NCBI RefSeq assembly: GCF_003112575.1
Contig: NZ_BEWC01000008.1
Location: 186,001 to 250,000 of the forward strand
Direction: 5' to 3'
From: Streptomyces ardesiacus
GTDB lineage: Bacteria; Actinomycetota; Actinomycetes; Streptomycetales; Streptomycetaceae
DNA length: 64,000 bases
Of the stretch, positions 55,450 to 64,000 are shown piece by piece. Below the pieces are notes generated by a model. That model ran no database searches, was not told the DNA's origin, and saw only the letters and a list, made by a program, of their open reading frames with translations. A program made the position numbers and the translations under genes. Each line of letters starts with the position of its first letter. The stretch's first letter is position 1.

Positions 55450-56391
55450 ATGCAGATGAACACTCCGCCACGGAGCGCGAGAAGCGCGAGCAGCGTGAGG
55501 AGCGCCAGAGGCACCGGGGGGAGCCTCAGGAGCCCAGGCCGCAGAGGTCCCAGAAGCCCCAGGAGAGCCATTCGGCTGACGCGCCGGGGCCGTGTGGCCC
55601 TGATCGCGGTCGGAGCCGTCGTGGCCGGCAGCGCGGTGGCGGTACCGCTGCTGACGGGGGACGACGAGGGCGAGTCCCGTCCCACGTCCCTGGTGATCCC
55701 CGAGGGCTGGCGCGCGACCCAGGTCTACGGGGCCGTCGACAAGGTCCTCGCCCTGCCCACGGGCACCACCAAGAAGTCCCTGGCCAAGGCCGAACTCGAC
55801 CTCCCGGACGACGCCGAGGGCAACCCCGAGGGCTATCTCTTCCCCGCGACCTACCCCCTCGGTGAGAATCCCACCCCGGAGAAGCTGCTGTCGGCCATGG
55901 TGGACAAGGCCGACAAGAGGTTCACGGGCGCCCCGGTCGCCGCGGGCGCCCAGCGCAACGCGCTGAACGTCTATCAGGCGGTCACCATCGCCAGCATCGT
56001 GCAGGCGGAGGCCGCCACCGAGGAGGACATGGGCAAGGTGGCCCGGGTGATCTTCAACCGGCTGGAACGCGGCATGCCGCTGCAGATGGACTCCACCATC
56101 AACTACGCGCTGGGCCGCTCCACCCTGAAGACCACGGCCCAGGACACGAAGATCGACAGCCCTTACAACTCGTACCAGCGCATGGGACTGCCCCCCACCC
56201 CCATCGCCAGTCCGGGCGACGAGGCGATGAGCGCCGCGATCAATCCGACCCCCGGTGACTGGCTGTACTTCGTCACGGTCAAGCCCGGCGACACCCGCTT
56301 CACCGCCGACTACGCCGAACACCAGCGCAACGTGGCCGAGTTCGACCGCCTCCGGCAGAGCGCGTCGGCGAAGGCCGAGGCCGCCAAGTGA
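55450..56391 (+). CDS. MltG/YceG-like endolytic transglycosylase
   Basis: A 313-residue protein. A basic Arg/Ser-rich N-terminus (1-48), one membrane anchor (about 51-70), then the YceG core: TSLVIPEGWRATQVYGAVDKVL, NPEGYLFPATYPLG, ASIVQAEAATEEDMGKVARVIFNRL containing the catalytic Glu (about 189), LQMDSTINYALG, and SPYNSYQRMGLPPTPIASPG. MltG cleaves nascent glycan strands to set their length. It is shorter than the main MltG of Streptomyces (usually 500+), so this may be an additional paralogue. Starts 43 bp after the ABC exporter. Confidence 0.85.
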   Translation: MQMNTPPRSARSASSVRSARGTGGSLRSPGRRGPRSPRRAIRLTRRGRVALIAVGAVVAGSAVAVPLLTGDDEGESRPTSLVIPEGWRATQVYGAVDKVLALPTGTTKKSLAKAELDLPDDAEGNPEGYLFPATYPLGENPTPEKLLSAMVDKADKRFTGAPVAAGAQRNALNVYQAVTIASIVQAEAATEEDMGKVARVIFNRLERGMPLQMDSTINYALGRSTLKTTAQDTKIDSPYNSYQRMGLPPTPIASPGDEAMSAAINPTPGDWLYFVTVKPGDTRFTADYAEHQRNVAEFDRLRQSASAKAEAAK

Positions 56392-56403
56392 CCGGCCGGG
56401 GCG

Positions 56404-57483
56404 TCACGCGGCGACCGGCTCCTCCTCGGCCAGCAGCCGCCTGATGTCCCGAACGGCCGCGCGCCCCGCCCGGTTGGCACCGATGGTGCTGGCGGAGGGG
56501 CCGTAGCCGACGAGGTGGACCCGCGGATCGGCGACCGCGCGCGTTCCCTCGACACGAATACCGCCGCCCGGCTCCCGGAGCCGCAGAGGCCGCAGATGGT
56601 CGATGGCGGCCCGGAATCCGGTCGCCCACAGGATGACGTCCGCGGTCACCCGCCGCCCGTCGTTCCACTCCACCCCCTCGGGCGTGACCCGGTCGAACAT
56701 GGGCCGGCGGTCCAGTACGCCCGACTCCAGCCCGGCCCGGATCGCGTCGTTCAGCGGCAGTCCCGTCACCGACACGACGCTCTTCGGCGGCAGCCCCTGC
56801 CGCACCCGTTCCTCCACGAGTGCCACCGCCGCCCGGCCCGCCTCCTCGTCGAAGGGGCCTTCGCGGAACACCGGGGGCCTCCTGGTCACCCACGTGGTGG
56901 CCGCCGCGTACGGCGCGATTTCCAGCAGGTGCTGCGTCCCCGAGGCCCCGCCGCCCACCACGATCACCCGCCGCCCGGCGAACTCCTCGGGCCCCGCGTA
57001 CTGCGCGGTGTGCAGCTGCCGTCCCCGGAACGTCTCCTGCCCCGGGTAGCGCGGCCAGAAGGGGCGGTCCCAGGTGCCGGTCGCGTTGATCAGCGCACGC
57101 GTCGACCAGGACCCGGCCGAGGTCTCGACGAGCAGCCGCCCGTCCGTCCCCTCGCGCACGGCACGCACGTCGACCGGCCGCAGCACCCGCAGGCCGAAGG
57201 TGCGCTCGTACGTCGCGAAGTACCCGCTCACCACCTCGGCGGACGGCCGCGCCGGGTCCGCGCCGGTCAGCTCCATGCCCGGCAGGGCGTGCATCCCGTG
57301 CACCTTGCCGTACGTCAGCGAGGGCCAGCGGAACTGCCAGGCTCCGCCGGGCCCGGGGGAGTGGTCGAGCACCACGAAGTCGCGCTCCGGCTCGAACCCC
57401 GTGCGCCGCAGATGATAGGCGGCGGCGAGTCCGGCCTGACCGGCCCCGATGACGACGACCTCGACCTCGCGTGTGTTGTTCAC
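56404..57483 (-). CDS. FAD/NAD(P)-binding monooxygenase-like flavoprotein
   Basis: A 359-residue flavin-dependent enzyme of the YhhI/CzcO type. FAD motif VVIGAGQAGLAAAYHL (about residue 10), NATGTWDRPFWPRYPGQE, second dinucleotide loop VIVVGGGASGTQHLLEIA (about 173), and the ILWATGFRAAIDHLRPL/HLVGYGPSASTIGANRAGR C-terminus. It lacks a full Baeyer-Villiger FxGxxxHxxxW motif; FRGRQLHTAQY is the nearest. The substrate is unknown. It is convergent with MltG and divergent from YjbQ. Confidence 0.87.
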   Translation of the reverse strand: MNNTREVEVVVIGAGQAGLAAAYHLRRTGFEPERDFVVLDHSPGPGGAWQFRWPSLTYGKVHGMHALPGMELTGADPARPSAEVVSGYFATYERTFGLRVLRPVDVRAVREGTDGRLLVETSAGSWSTRALINATGTWDRPFWPRYPGQETFRGRQLHTAQYAGPEEFAGRRVIVVGGGASGTQHLLEIAPYAAATTWVTRRPPVFREGPFDEEAGRAAVALVEERVRQGLPPKSVVSVTGLPLNDAIRAGLESGVLDRRPMFDRVTPEGVEWNDGRRVTADVILWATGFRAAIDHLRPLRLREPGGGIRVEGTRAVADPRVHLVGYGPSASTIGANRAGRAAVRDIRRLLAEEEPVAA

Positions 57484-57538
57484 GTTTCTACTAACGGTGG
57501 CGGAGGCCCCGGTCTTCCCCCGGTGTCAGGATGGGTAC

Positions 57539-57961
57539 ATGCCCGATGCCTTCACCACCCGAGTCCTCAACCTCGCCACCGGCTCGGCGGAGCGGGTCGC
57601 CGACATCACCGGTGACTGCGAGTCCTTCCTGCGCGAGGCGGCGGCCGGCCGCGACGGCCTGCTCAACGTCTTCGTCCCGCACGCCACGGCAGGGATCGCG
57701 ATCATCGAGACCGGCGCCGGCAGTGACGACGACCTGCTCTCCGCCCTGCACACCCTGCTCCCGGCCGACGACCGCTGGCAGCACCGCCACGGCAGCCCCG
57801 GCCACGGCCGCGACCACGTCCTTCCCGCCTTCGTGCCGCCCCACGCGACGCTGCCCGTGATCGGCGGCCGCCTGGAACTGGGCACCTGGCAGTCGGTGTG
57901 CCTGGTGGACACCAACCGGGACAACCCCGACCGCCGGGTGCGGCTGAGCTTCCTCGGCTGA
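57539..57961 (+). CDS. YjbQ family (secondary thiamine-phosphate synthase-like)
   Basis: A 140-residue UPF0047/YjbQ protein. The conserved core is NVFVPHATAGIAIIETGAGSDDDLLSAL, GHGRDHVLPAFVPPHATLPVIGGRLELGTWQSVCLVDTNRDN (metal-binding His residues within). Some members show weak thiamine-phosphate synthase activity; the native role is unsettled. ATG 57539 is taken; an out-of-frame ATG at 57531 is ignored. Beyond its stop the sequence becomes GC-rich junk leading to the NRPS. Confidence 0.93.
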   Translation: MPDAFTTRVLNLATGSAERVADITGDCESFLREAAAGRDGLLNVFVPHATAGIAIIETGAGSDDDLLSALHTLLPADDRWQHRHGSPGHGRDHVLPAFVPPHATLPVIGGRLELGTWQSVCLVDTNRDNPDRRVRLSFLG

Positions 57962-58127
57962 CCGGGACCCTTCGGCCGGGGCGTGCCGCCGCCTCCGTCG
58001 GGGGCGCACGTCACCGGTGGGGCGGACGACGACTGGGAGATCTACGGCGCCACGGCCCCCGTGACCCGCCCCGCCCCGTTCCCGGCCCGCTCTGGGCCCG
58101 CCCCCATCCCCGGTCCCGGCCTGCTCC

Positions 58128-58195
58128 CAGTCCCGCCCCGGCCCGCGCCCGCCCCGGCCCCGGCCCGCGCCCGCCCCCGCCCGGGCTCGCGGCTC
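58128..58195. repeat. C-rich low-complexity tract
   Basis: CCCGCCCCGGCCCGCGCCCG-type sequence runs for about 68 bp. On the minus strand it offers many G-runs and could form G-quadruplexes. It sits in the non-coding gap before the NRPS. Confidence 0.7.
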
Positions 58196-58229
58196 CGTGG
58201 CGAGAGGGCCCGTACGCCGGCGTGGCCGC

Positions 58230-58366
58230 CGCAGCCGTGCGACCGCCCCGGCCCGCCGGATCCCGCCGCGCAGGGCCTGCGGACGCACACCGTGCTCGCC
58301 GGCGAGGCGCTTGATCTGCGGCGTCGGATCGCCGTCCGGTACATCGGCACCGCACCACACGCTCAC
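58230..58366 (-). pseudogene. IS3-type orfA (transposase N-terminus) remnant
   Basis: Minus-strand codons read DGDPTPQIKRLAGEHGVRPQALRGGIRRA, which resembles the N-terminal helix-turn-helix of IS3/IS1372-type transposase orfA in Streptomyces (DPTPQIKRLAxEHGVxPxALRxWIRxA). The frame then dissolves into Arg/Pro low complexity; orfB and terminal repeats are missing. Presumably a decayed insertion at the left edge of the NRPS cluster. Confidence 0.45.
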
Positions 58367-58501
58367 GCGGCCACGACGCCCGTCCGCCGTCCCGTGTCCA
58401 GACGGACATCCAGAACTTCGCCAGTGCCGGTGCGCCAGGCTGACGTCCTCGCGTGGCTGTTTCAGCGGAGTGCGTGCTCAAGGGCGGAAGGGCGACCGAT
58501 C

Positions 58502-61500
58502 ATGAATGTCGGGGAGTTCGCGGCCGAACTCAAGGCGGCCGGAGTGGTGATGTACGAGGAAGGGGGGAAGCTGCGCTATCGCGCGCCCCAGGGGGCGATG
58601 ACGCCGGAGCGACGGGAGACGCTTCGCACCCACCGCGACGCCGTCCTCGCCCTGCTGCGCGTCGAGGAGTACGGGCCGGCCGTCGACGCCGATCCCGCGG
58701 CGGCGCACGAGCCCTTCCCGCTCACGGACGTCCAGGCGGCCTATCTGCTCGGGCGGAGCGGAGCGTTCGACTACGGCGGTGTGGCCTGCCACGGCTATCT
58801 GGAGATCGCTCTCCCGCACTGGGGGGCCGAGCGCGTCGAAGAGTCCTGGAACCGGCTGATCCGACGACATCCCATGCTGCGCGCGGTGGTCGCTGCCGAG
58901 GGGTACCAGCGGGTGCTGCCGGAGGTTCCGCACTACCGGGTCCGCAGCGAGGACCTGCGCGGCGTCCCCGCCGAGGCCCGGGAGCGCGCGCTGGAGGCGA
59001 CGCGGAGCGAGATGTCGCACCAGGTGCGGCCGACCGAGCAGTGGCCGCTGTTCGACGTGCGTGCCACCGAGACCGACGAGGCGCTGGTCCTGCACGTGGC
59101 CGTCGACCTGCTCATCTGCGACTACAGCAGTATCCAGCTGCTGCTCGCCGAGCTGGCGGACCTGTGTACGAGCGCTCCGCGGCCCGAGCCGCGGAGCGGT
59201 ACGTTCCGCGACTACGTGCTCGCCGCGGGGGCGGCCCGCGAAGGCACCCGCTACCAGCGCGACCGCGCCTACTGGTGGGCCCGGATCGACGACCTGCCGG
59301 CCGCCCCCGACCTGCCGCTGCGCAGCGACTCGCTCAGCGCCCCGCCGCTGTTCACCCGGCACGAGCTGCGGCTGGGGCCCGAGCAGTGGGAGACCCTGAA
59401 CCGACGCTCCACCGAGGCCGGAGTGACCGCCTCCACCGTTCTCCTGCAGGCCTTCGCCGAGACGGTCGGCCGCTGGGGCCGCCACCCTCGCTTCACCCTC
59501 AGCCTCACCGTGCAGAACCGGCTCCCGCTGCTGCCCGATGTCGACCGCATCGTCGGCGACTTCAGCTCCACCAGCCTGCTCGCCGTGGACCTCACCGAGG
59601 GCACGACCCTGGCCGACCGCATGCGGGCCGTGCAGGGCCGCCTCTGGGAGGACCTGGACCACCGGCTCTGCTCGGGCGTCGAGGTACTGCGGGAGATGGC
59701 CCGTCGCCGCGGGCGCACCGAAGCGCTGCTGCCGGTCACCTTCACCAGCACCCTCAGCGGCTCCGCCGCAGAAGAGTCCGCCGCCTCGCTGATGCCCGGG
59801 GGCGAGCTGGTCCACGGCATCACCCAGACCCCCCAGGTCTGGATCGACTGTCAGGTCATGAACGACGCCGGCGGCCTCCTCGCCCACTGGGACGTCCGCG
59901 AAGGAGTCTTCCCCGAGGGCATGGCCGACGACATGTTCGCCGCCTTCGCCGATCTCGTGACGAGGCTCCTGGCCACCCCGGCCGTCTGGGAGGAGACCGA
60001 CCCCCTGGCCCTCCCGGCCGGGCAGTCGCGGCGCGTGGCCGAGGCCAACGACACCGCCGCCCCGCGCCGCCACCAGCTTCTGCACACCGCGGTCGTCGAC
60101 CAGGCGGTGCGTACCCCCGACCGGACAGCCGTGGTGACCTCCTCACGGAGCCTCGGCTACGCCGAACTCCTCTGCAGGGCACGGGCCGTGGCCGACGTCG
60201 TCCGTGACGCCGGCGTCGTCCCGGGCCAACGCGTGGGCATCGTGATGGAGAAGGGGTGGGAACAGGTCGTCGCCGTCCTCGGCGTGCTGCTCGCGGACTG
60301 CGCCTACCTGCCCGTGGACACCACACAGCCGGCCCTGCGCCGCAACGCCGTCCTGACCGACGCCGAGGCACACCTCGTGCTCACGCAGTCCGCGCTGCTG
60401 CCCTCCCTGGACCTCCCCGCGGGCACACGGGCCGTCGCCGTCGACACCCTGGCTCCCGTCGAACCCGGAAACCAGGCCGACGGTGAGCACCGGGCGGCGC
60501 CCGACGACCTCGCGTACGTCATCTACACCTCGGGTTCCACCGGCACCCCCAAGGGCGTGATGATCAGCCACGCCGCCGCGCTCAACACCGTCGACGACAT
60601 CAACGCCCGCTTCGCGGTGACCGCCGACGACCGTGTGCTCGGACTGGCCCAGCTCGGCTTCGACCTGTCCGTCTACGACATCTTCGGCCCCCTGTCGACC
60701 GGTGGTGCGCTGGTCCTTCCCGACGCCGGGCGCCGTGGCAATCCCCGTCATTGGGCGGAGCTGCTCGCGGAGCACGCCGTCACCGTGTGGAACTCCGTGC
60801 CCGCGCAGATGCAGATACTGGAGGAGTACCTCCGCACCGAGCCCGGTGCGGACGTCTCCCGGCTGCGGCTGGCCCTGCTGTCGGGCGACTGGATACCCGT
60901 CACCCTTCCCGACGCCGTGCGACGCCGTGTTCCCGGACTGCACGTGGTGAGCCTCGGCGGGGCCACCGAGGCGGCCATCTGGTCGATCTGCCATCCGGTC
61001 ACCACCGTCGACCCCGCGGCGCCCAGCATCCCGTACGGCAAGCCCCTGGCCAACCAGCGCTTCCACGTTCTCGACCCGCTGCTGCGCGAGTGCCCCGCCC
61101 ATGTCACCGGCGAGCTGTACATCGCCGGCACCGGCCTGGCCCTCGGCTACCTCGGTGACGCCGAGCGCACCGCCGAACGGTTCGTGACGCACCCCGTCAC
61201 CGGCGAACGGCTGTACCGCACCGGTGACATGGGCCGTCGCCTGGACGACGGCGCGATCGAGTTCCTCGGCCGTGTGGACCGCCAGGTGAAGTTGAACGGC
61301 CACCGCGTGGAGCTCGCCGAGGTGGAGGCCGCCCTCCAGACCTGTCCCGGGGTGGAGACCGCCGCGGCCGTCGTCCAGGGCGAGGGCACCGCCCGCCGGC
61401 TCGTCGCCTTCGCCGAGCCCGTGGGGGCCGACGCGCCCCCGCTGCCGGCCGCGCTGCGGGACGAGGCGGTCGCGGGCGTGGCCGCGACCGTCCGCGCCGT

Positions 61501-63991
61501 GGAGGCCGACGAGGTGACCGAAATGGCCGGCCTGCTCGACCTCTCCGCGCTCCAGTCGATGGCGGTCCTGTTCCGGACCTGCGGGCTGTTCCCCGACGAC
61601 GCGGCCGAGCACACTGCCGAGGAGATCATCGAGGCCGTCGGCGCGGCCCCCGAGAACCACTACCTCGTACGGCGTTGGCTGGCCGCCCTGGAGGGGGAGG
61701 GCCGGATACTCCAGGACCCGGAGACCGCCCGCTACCGAGGACTGAAGAAGGACGCACCCGGGGAGCACGAGGCCGTCCTGGACCGCATCGACGCGCTCGA
61801 ACCCCGGATCGGCTGGGGCGCCGAACTCGTCCGCTACCACCGGGTCTCAGAACGCAACCTCGCTCCCCTCGTGCGCAACGAGATCGACCTCAAGACGCTG
61901 CTCTTCCCCGAGGGCCGCCTGGAGACCGCCGAAGCGGCGTACCGCGACAACCTGATCAGCCGCCACAACAACGCGGTCGTGGTGGCCGCGATGCGCGAGA
62001 TAGCCCGGCGGCACAACGGGCCCGATCCCCTCCGGCTGCTCGAGATCGGGGCGGGGGTGGGAGGCACGAGCACGGTCCTGGTGCCCGAGCTCGACGGCCT
62101 GGACGTCGACTACCTGTTCACCGACCTGTCCCACTTCTTCCTCACCGCCGCCCAGGAGAAGTTCCGGAACCACCCCTGGGTCCGCTACGGGCTGTTCGAC
62201 CTCAACCGCGACTACCGCGCCCAGGGACTCGCGCCGAACTCCTTCGACGTGATCCTGCTGGCCAACGTCCTGCACAACTCGGTCCACGCCGAGCACGTCC
62301 TCGCCCGGCTGCGGGAACTCCTCGCACCCGGCGGCTGGCTGGTCTTCATCGAGGCGACCCGCGACGCGTACCACGTCATGACCTCCATGGAGTTCAACGC
62401 CGGTCTCCACGGCTTCGAGGACGAGCGCCGGGAGACGGGGCAGACCTTCTTCGGACGCGACCAGTGGCTGCGGATGCTCCGCGGGGCCGGCGCCGAGGTC
62501 GCCTTCTGCCTGCCCGAGGAGGACAGCCCCCTGTCCCGCATCGGGCAGCACGTCTTCGCGTCCCGGTTCAAGGCCGACCGCGCCCCGCTCCGGCCCGAGG
62601 CGCTCGTCGGTCATCTGCGCGACCGGCTTCCCTCGTACATGGTGCCGGCGGAGCTCCAGGTCGTGGACCGCATACCTCTCACCGGCAACGGCAAGGTCGA
62701 CCGCGCCCGCCTCGGCGCGTGGACGGCCTCCGCGGCACAGGGGCGGGTCGACGAGGGCGGCGACGCGCCGCGCGCCGGCATGGAGCAGACCCTGGCCGCG
62801 CTCTGGACGGACGTGCTGCCCGTCGCCTTCGTCGGCCGCGACGCCAACTTCTTCGACCTCGGCGGCGACTCGCTCCTCGTGGCGCGGCTGGTCACCAAGA
62901 TGCGCGAGCGGCTTCCCGAGGCCGCCGACCTGGAATGGGACGACCTGCTCCGCCTGGTGATGAACCGGCCGACCGTGGCGGCGCTGGCCGAGCACCTCGG
63001 TGCCGCGCGCGGCGGCGCCCCCGGCCTAGCCGGGGCGGCCCCCGCCTCCCCGCTGGTCCGGATCAGCGACGGTGCCGCCGGCGCGGCGGGCACCGCCACC
63101 CGGGTCCTGGTGCACGACGGGACGGGCACCCTCATCCCCTACCGTGCGGTGATCGGCGCCCTGGGTGACCGGCTTCCCCTGGCAGGTCTCGTCGTCGACG
63201 ACATCGAGGCGTTCCTGAAGGCGGATCCGCGCACCCAGGTGGCGGAGCTGGCCGACCGGCACGCCGGGGCCCTGCTGGCCCGAGGGATCGGGCGGGTCCA
63301 CCTCGTCGGCTACTGCATGGGCGGTCTGCTGGTGCCCGAACTGGCCCGCCGGCTGACCGCCGCCGGCGCCGAGGTGAGCGGCCTGACCGTCATCAGCAGT
63401 TACCGGGTGCCGTACCTCGTGGAGGACGACCTGCTGGCCGAGTACATCTTCGCCCGGCTGATGCGGGCGGACCTCGTCGGGCTCGGTTACCCGCGGGACG
63501 AGTCGGCGACGCGCGAGCTGGTGCGGGCCGCCACCGAGCACTTCGCCGACACCGTTCCGCAGGGCAGTCTCGTCGATCGGCCCGAGTCGGTCCTGACCCG
63601 GCCCGGAAGGGAGGCGCTGCGGGCCTTCCGGGCGCTCGCCGAGCGGTCCCAGGAGGAGCGGCTGCGTGCCATTGGCGCGTCGATGCCGGTCGGGGACGCG
63701 GAACTGCGTTCCACGGAACGGCTGTCGAGGCTCTACCGCATCGTCAAGCACAGCCTCGTGTCCGTCGCCTCGCACGAGGCGACGCCCTGCGAGCTGCCCG
63801 CGACATTCGTCCGCCAGACGGGAGAGGCGGAGATCTTCCCCGGCATGCACCGCGACATGACGGACTACTGGCAGCAGGTGTGCGGCGCGGGGCTGCGCGT
63901 CGTGGACGTGCCCGGGGACCACTTCACGTGTGTGCAGCCGCCGAACGCCGAGGCCGTGGCGCGCGCCCTGCTCGAGGAGGACGGCCGGTGA
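58502..63991 (+). CDS. PchF-like NRPS: TubC_N-Cy-A(Cys)-MT-PCP-TE
   Basis: A 1829-residue single-module synthetase. TubC-type docking domain (1-55), cyclisation domain (about 75-500) with DLLICDYSS (Asp202, Asp207, Ser210), adenylation domain (about 525-930) with YTSGSTGTPKG and FDLSVYDIFG. An embedded methyltransferase (LEIGAGVGG, about 1181) precedes the A-domain end (LTGNGKVDR), then PCP LGGDSLLV (Ser1457) and thioesterase with GYCMGG (Cys1605) and GDHFTC. Pocket residues read D-L-Y-N-L-S-L-I-W plus Lys, the cysteine code. This order matches PchF of pyochelin, which cyclises a terminal cysteine to a thiazolidine and releases the chain. ATG 58502 follows GGAAGGG. Confidence 0.93.
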   Translation: MNVGEFAAELKAAGVVMYEEGGKLRYRAPQGAMTPERRETLRTHRDAVLALLRVEEYGPAVDADPAAAHEPFPLTDVQAAYLLGRSGAFDYGGVACHGYLEIALPHWGAERVEESWNRLIRRHPMLRAVVAAEGYQRVLPEVPHYRVRSEDLRGVPAEARERALEATRSEMSHQVRPTEQWPLFDVRATETDEALVLHVAVDLLICDYSSIQLLLAELADLCTSAPRPEPRSGTFRDYVLAAGAAREGTRYQRDRAYWWARIDDLPAAPDLPLRSDSLSAPPLFTRHELRLGPEQWETLNRRSTEAGVTASTVLLQAFAETVGRWGRHPRFTLSLTVQNRLPLLPDVDRIVGDFSSTSLLAVDLTEGTTLADRMRAVQGRLWEDLDHRLCSGVEVLREMARRRGRTEALLPVTFTSTLSGSAAEESAASLMPGGELVHGITQTPQVWIDCQVMNDAGGLLAHWDVREGVFPEGMADDMFAAFADLVTRLLATPAVWEETDPLALPAGQSRRVAEANDTAAPRRHQLLHTAVVDQAVRTPDRTAVVTSSRSLGYAELLCRARAVADVVRDAGVVPGQRVGIVMEKGWEQVVAVLGVLLADCAYLPVDTTQPALRRNAVLTDAEAHLVLTQSALLPSLDLPAGTRAVAVDTLAPVEPGNQADGEHRAAPDDLAYVIYTSGSTGTPKGVMISHAAALNTVDDINARFAVTADDRVLGLAQLGFDLSVYDIFGPLSTGGALVLPDAGRRGNPRHWAELLAEHAVTVWNSVPAQMQILEEYLRTEPGADVSRLRLALLSGDWIPVTLPDAVRRRVPGLHVVSLGGATEAAIWSICHPVTTVDPAAPSIPYGKPLANQRFHVLDPLLRECPAHVTGELYIAGTGLALGYLGDAERTAERFVTHPVTGERLYRTGDMGRRLDDGAIEFLGRVDRQVKLNGHRVELAEVEAALQTCPGVETAAAVVQGEGTARRLVAFAEPVGADAPPLPAALRDEAVAGVAATVRAVEADEVTEMAGLLDLSALQSMAVLFRTCGLFPDDAAEHTAEEIIEAVGAAPENHYLVRRWLAALEGEGRILQDPETARYRGLKKDAPGEHEAVLDRIDALEPRIGWGAELVRYHRVSERNLAPLVRNEIDLKTLLFPEGRLETAEAAYRDNLISRHNNAVVVAAMREIARRHNGPDPLRLLEIGAGVGGTSTVLVPELDGLDVDYLFTDLSHFFLTAAQEKFRNHPWVRYGLFDLNRDYRAQGLAPNSFDVILLANVLHNSVHAEHVLARLRELLAPGGWLVFIEATRDAYHVMTSMEFNAGLHGFEDERRETGQTFFGRDQWLRMLRGAGAEVAFCLPEEDSPLSRIGQHVFASRFKADRAPLRPEALVGHLRDRLPSYMVPAELQVVDRIPLTGNGKVDRARLGAWTASAAQGRVDEGGDAPRAGMEQTLAALWTDVLPVAFVGRDANFFDLGGDSLLVARLVTKMRERLPEAADLEWDDLLRLVMNRPTVAALAEHLGAARGGAPGLAGAAPASPLVRISDGAAGAAGTATRVLVHDGTGTLIPYRAVIGALGDRLPLAGLVVDDIEAFLKADPRTQVAELADRHAGALLARGIGRVHLVGYCMGGLLVPELARRLTAAGAEVSGLTVISSYRVPYLVEDDLLAEYIFARLMRADLVGLGYPRDESATRELVRAATEHFADTVPQGSLVDRPESVLTRPGREALRAFRALAERSQEERLRAIGASMPVGDAELRSTERLSRLYRIVKHSLVSVASHEATPCELPATFVRQTGEAEIFPGMHRDMTDYWQQVCGAGLRVVDVPGDHFTCVQPPNAEAVARALLEEDGR

Positions 63992-64000
63992 GCGGTGAGA
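63988..64000 (+). CDS. Start of next gene in NRPS operon (partial)
   Basis: A GTG at 63988-63990 overlaps the NRPS stop as GTGA and is open to the window end (VSGE). Such overlaps are the norm for coupled genes here, and GAGGAGGACGG upstream could serve as ribosome site. Only four codons are visible, so this is a guess. Confidence 0.3.

Noticed and set aside
58370-58500. Iron-box (IdeR/DmdR) upstream of the NRPS
   Set aside because: Only a weak CAGGCTGAC match near 58437; no palindrome of the TTAGGTTAGGCTAACCTAA type.
57983-58501. In-frame 5' extension of the NRPS (173 codons)
   Set aside because: The extension is Pro/Ala/Arg low complexity and overlaps an IS remnant; the TubC docking domain begins exactly at ATG 58502 behind a ribosome site.

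Overview
The window is high-GC actinobacterial chromosome, almost certainly Streptomyces. Third-codon positions are strongly G/C biased, many genes overlap by 4 bp (ATGA or GTGA), a complete conservon (cvnABCD) is present, and several Streptomyces-restricted families occur (DUF6397, DUF5709, DUF742, long nitrate/sulfonate-sensing kinase). No rRNA, tRNA, CRISPR array, prophage or replication origin was seen. All calls come from reading the sequence; no database search was run.

Layout. 1-5.6 kb: 3' end of a fasciclin-domain protein, a Gfo/Idh/MocA dehydrogenase preceded by the amputated tail of a ROK regulator, a divergent HxlR regulator/aldo-keto reductase pair with two perfect inverted repeats between them, and a secreted beta-propeller-like protein. 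6.2-12.8 kb: a tightly packed catabolic-looking operon (tandem Lrp regulator, NodB-type deacetylase, MHS-type transporter, SDR, and a ketopantoate-reductase-like/M20-peptidase fusion) closed by a strong terminator. 13-19.5 kb: a membrane protein carrying a piece of DnaJ without a J-domain, a two-component system with a direct-repeat array upstream, a PMT-type glycosyltransferase, and a small protein with an eCIS-cargo-like N-terminus and a CheD/CNF-like Cys-His domain, followed by an IS630 relic. 19.5-27.8 kb: aldehyde dehydrogenase and GAF regulator, Tat-exported amidase, and the xylose locus (ROK regulator, xylB, divergent xylA). 28-35.4 kb: SNF2 helicase/SWIM operon, small membrane protein, a conserved unknown, MpaB-type oxygenase and a methyltransferase.

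35.5-41.5 kb: MHYT membrane sensor, conservon cvnABCD, F420/PPOX-type oxidoreductase and an extra solo Roadblock protein. 41.6-57.9 kb: mostly housekeeping and conserved genes (DUF6397, TesB thioesterase, Ski2-like helicase, DUF457 hydrolase, type B L31, DUF5709, a heterodimeric ABC exporter with one degenerate ATP site, L,D-transpeptidase-like lipoprotein, MarR/ABC exporter, MltG-like transglycosylase, flavoprotein, YjbQ). 58-64 kb: an IS3-type remnant and GC-rich junk, then a PchF-like NRPS (TubC_N-Cy-A-MT-PCP-TE) whose adenylation pocket reads as the cysteine code. The window therefore ends inside a thiazoline/thiazolidine (pyochelin-like) biosynthetic cluster.

The most unusual items are the putative CheD-like deamidase with an eCIS-like leader (18.2-18.95 kb), the reductase-peptidase fusion (10.5-12.7 kb), the J-less DnaJ-like membrane protein (13.0-14.0 kb), the SNF2 gene whose coding sequence extends upstream of any canonical start codon, and the asymmetric ABC exporter.
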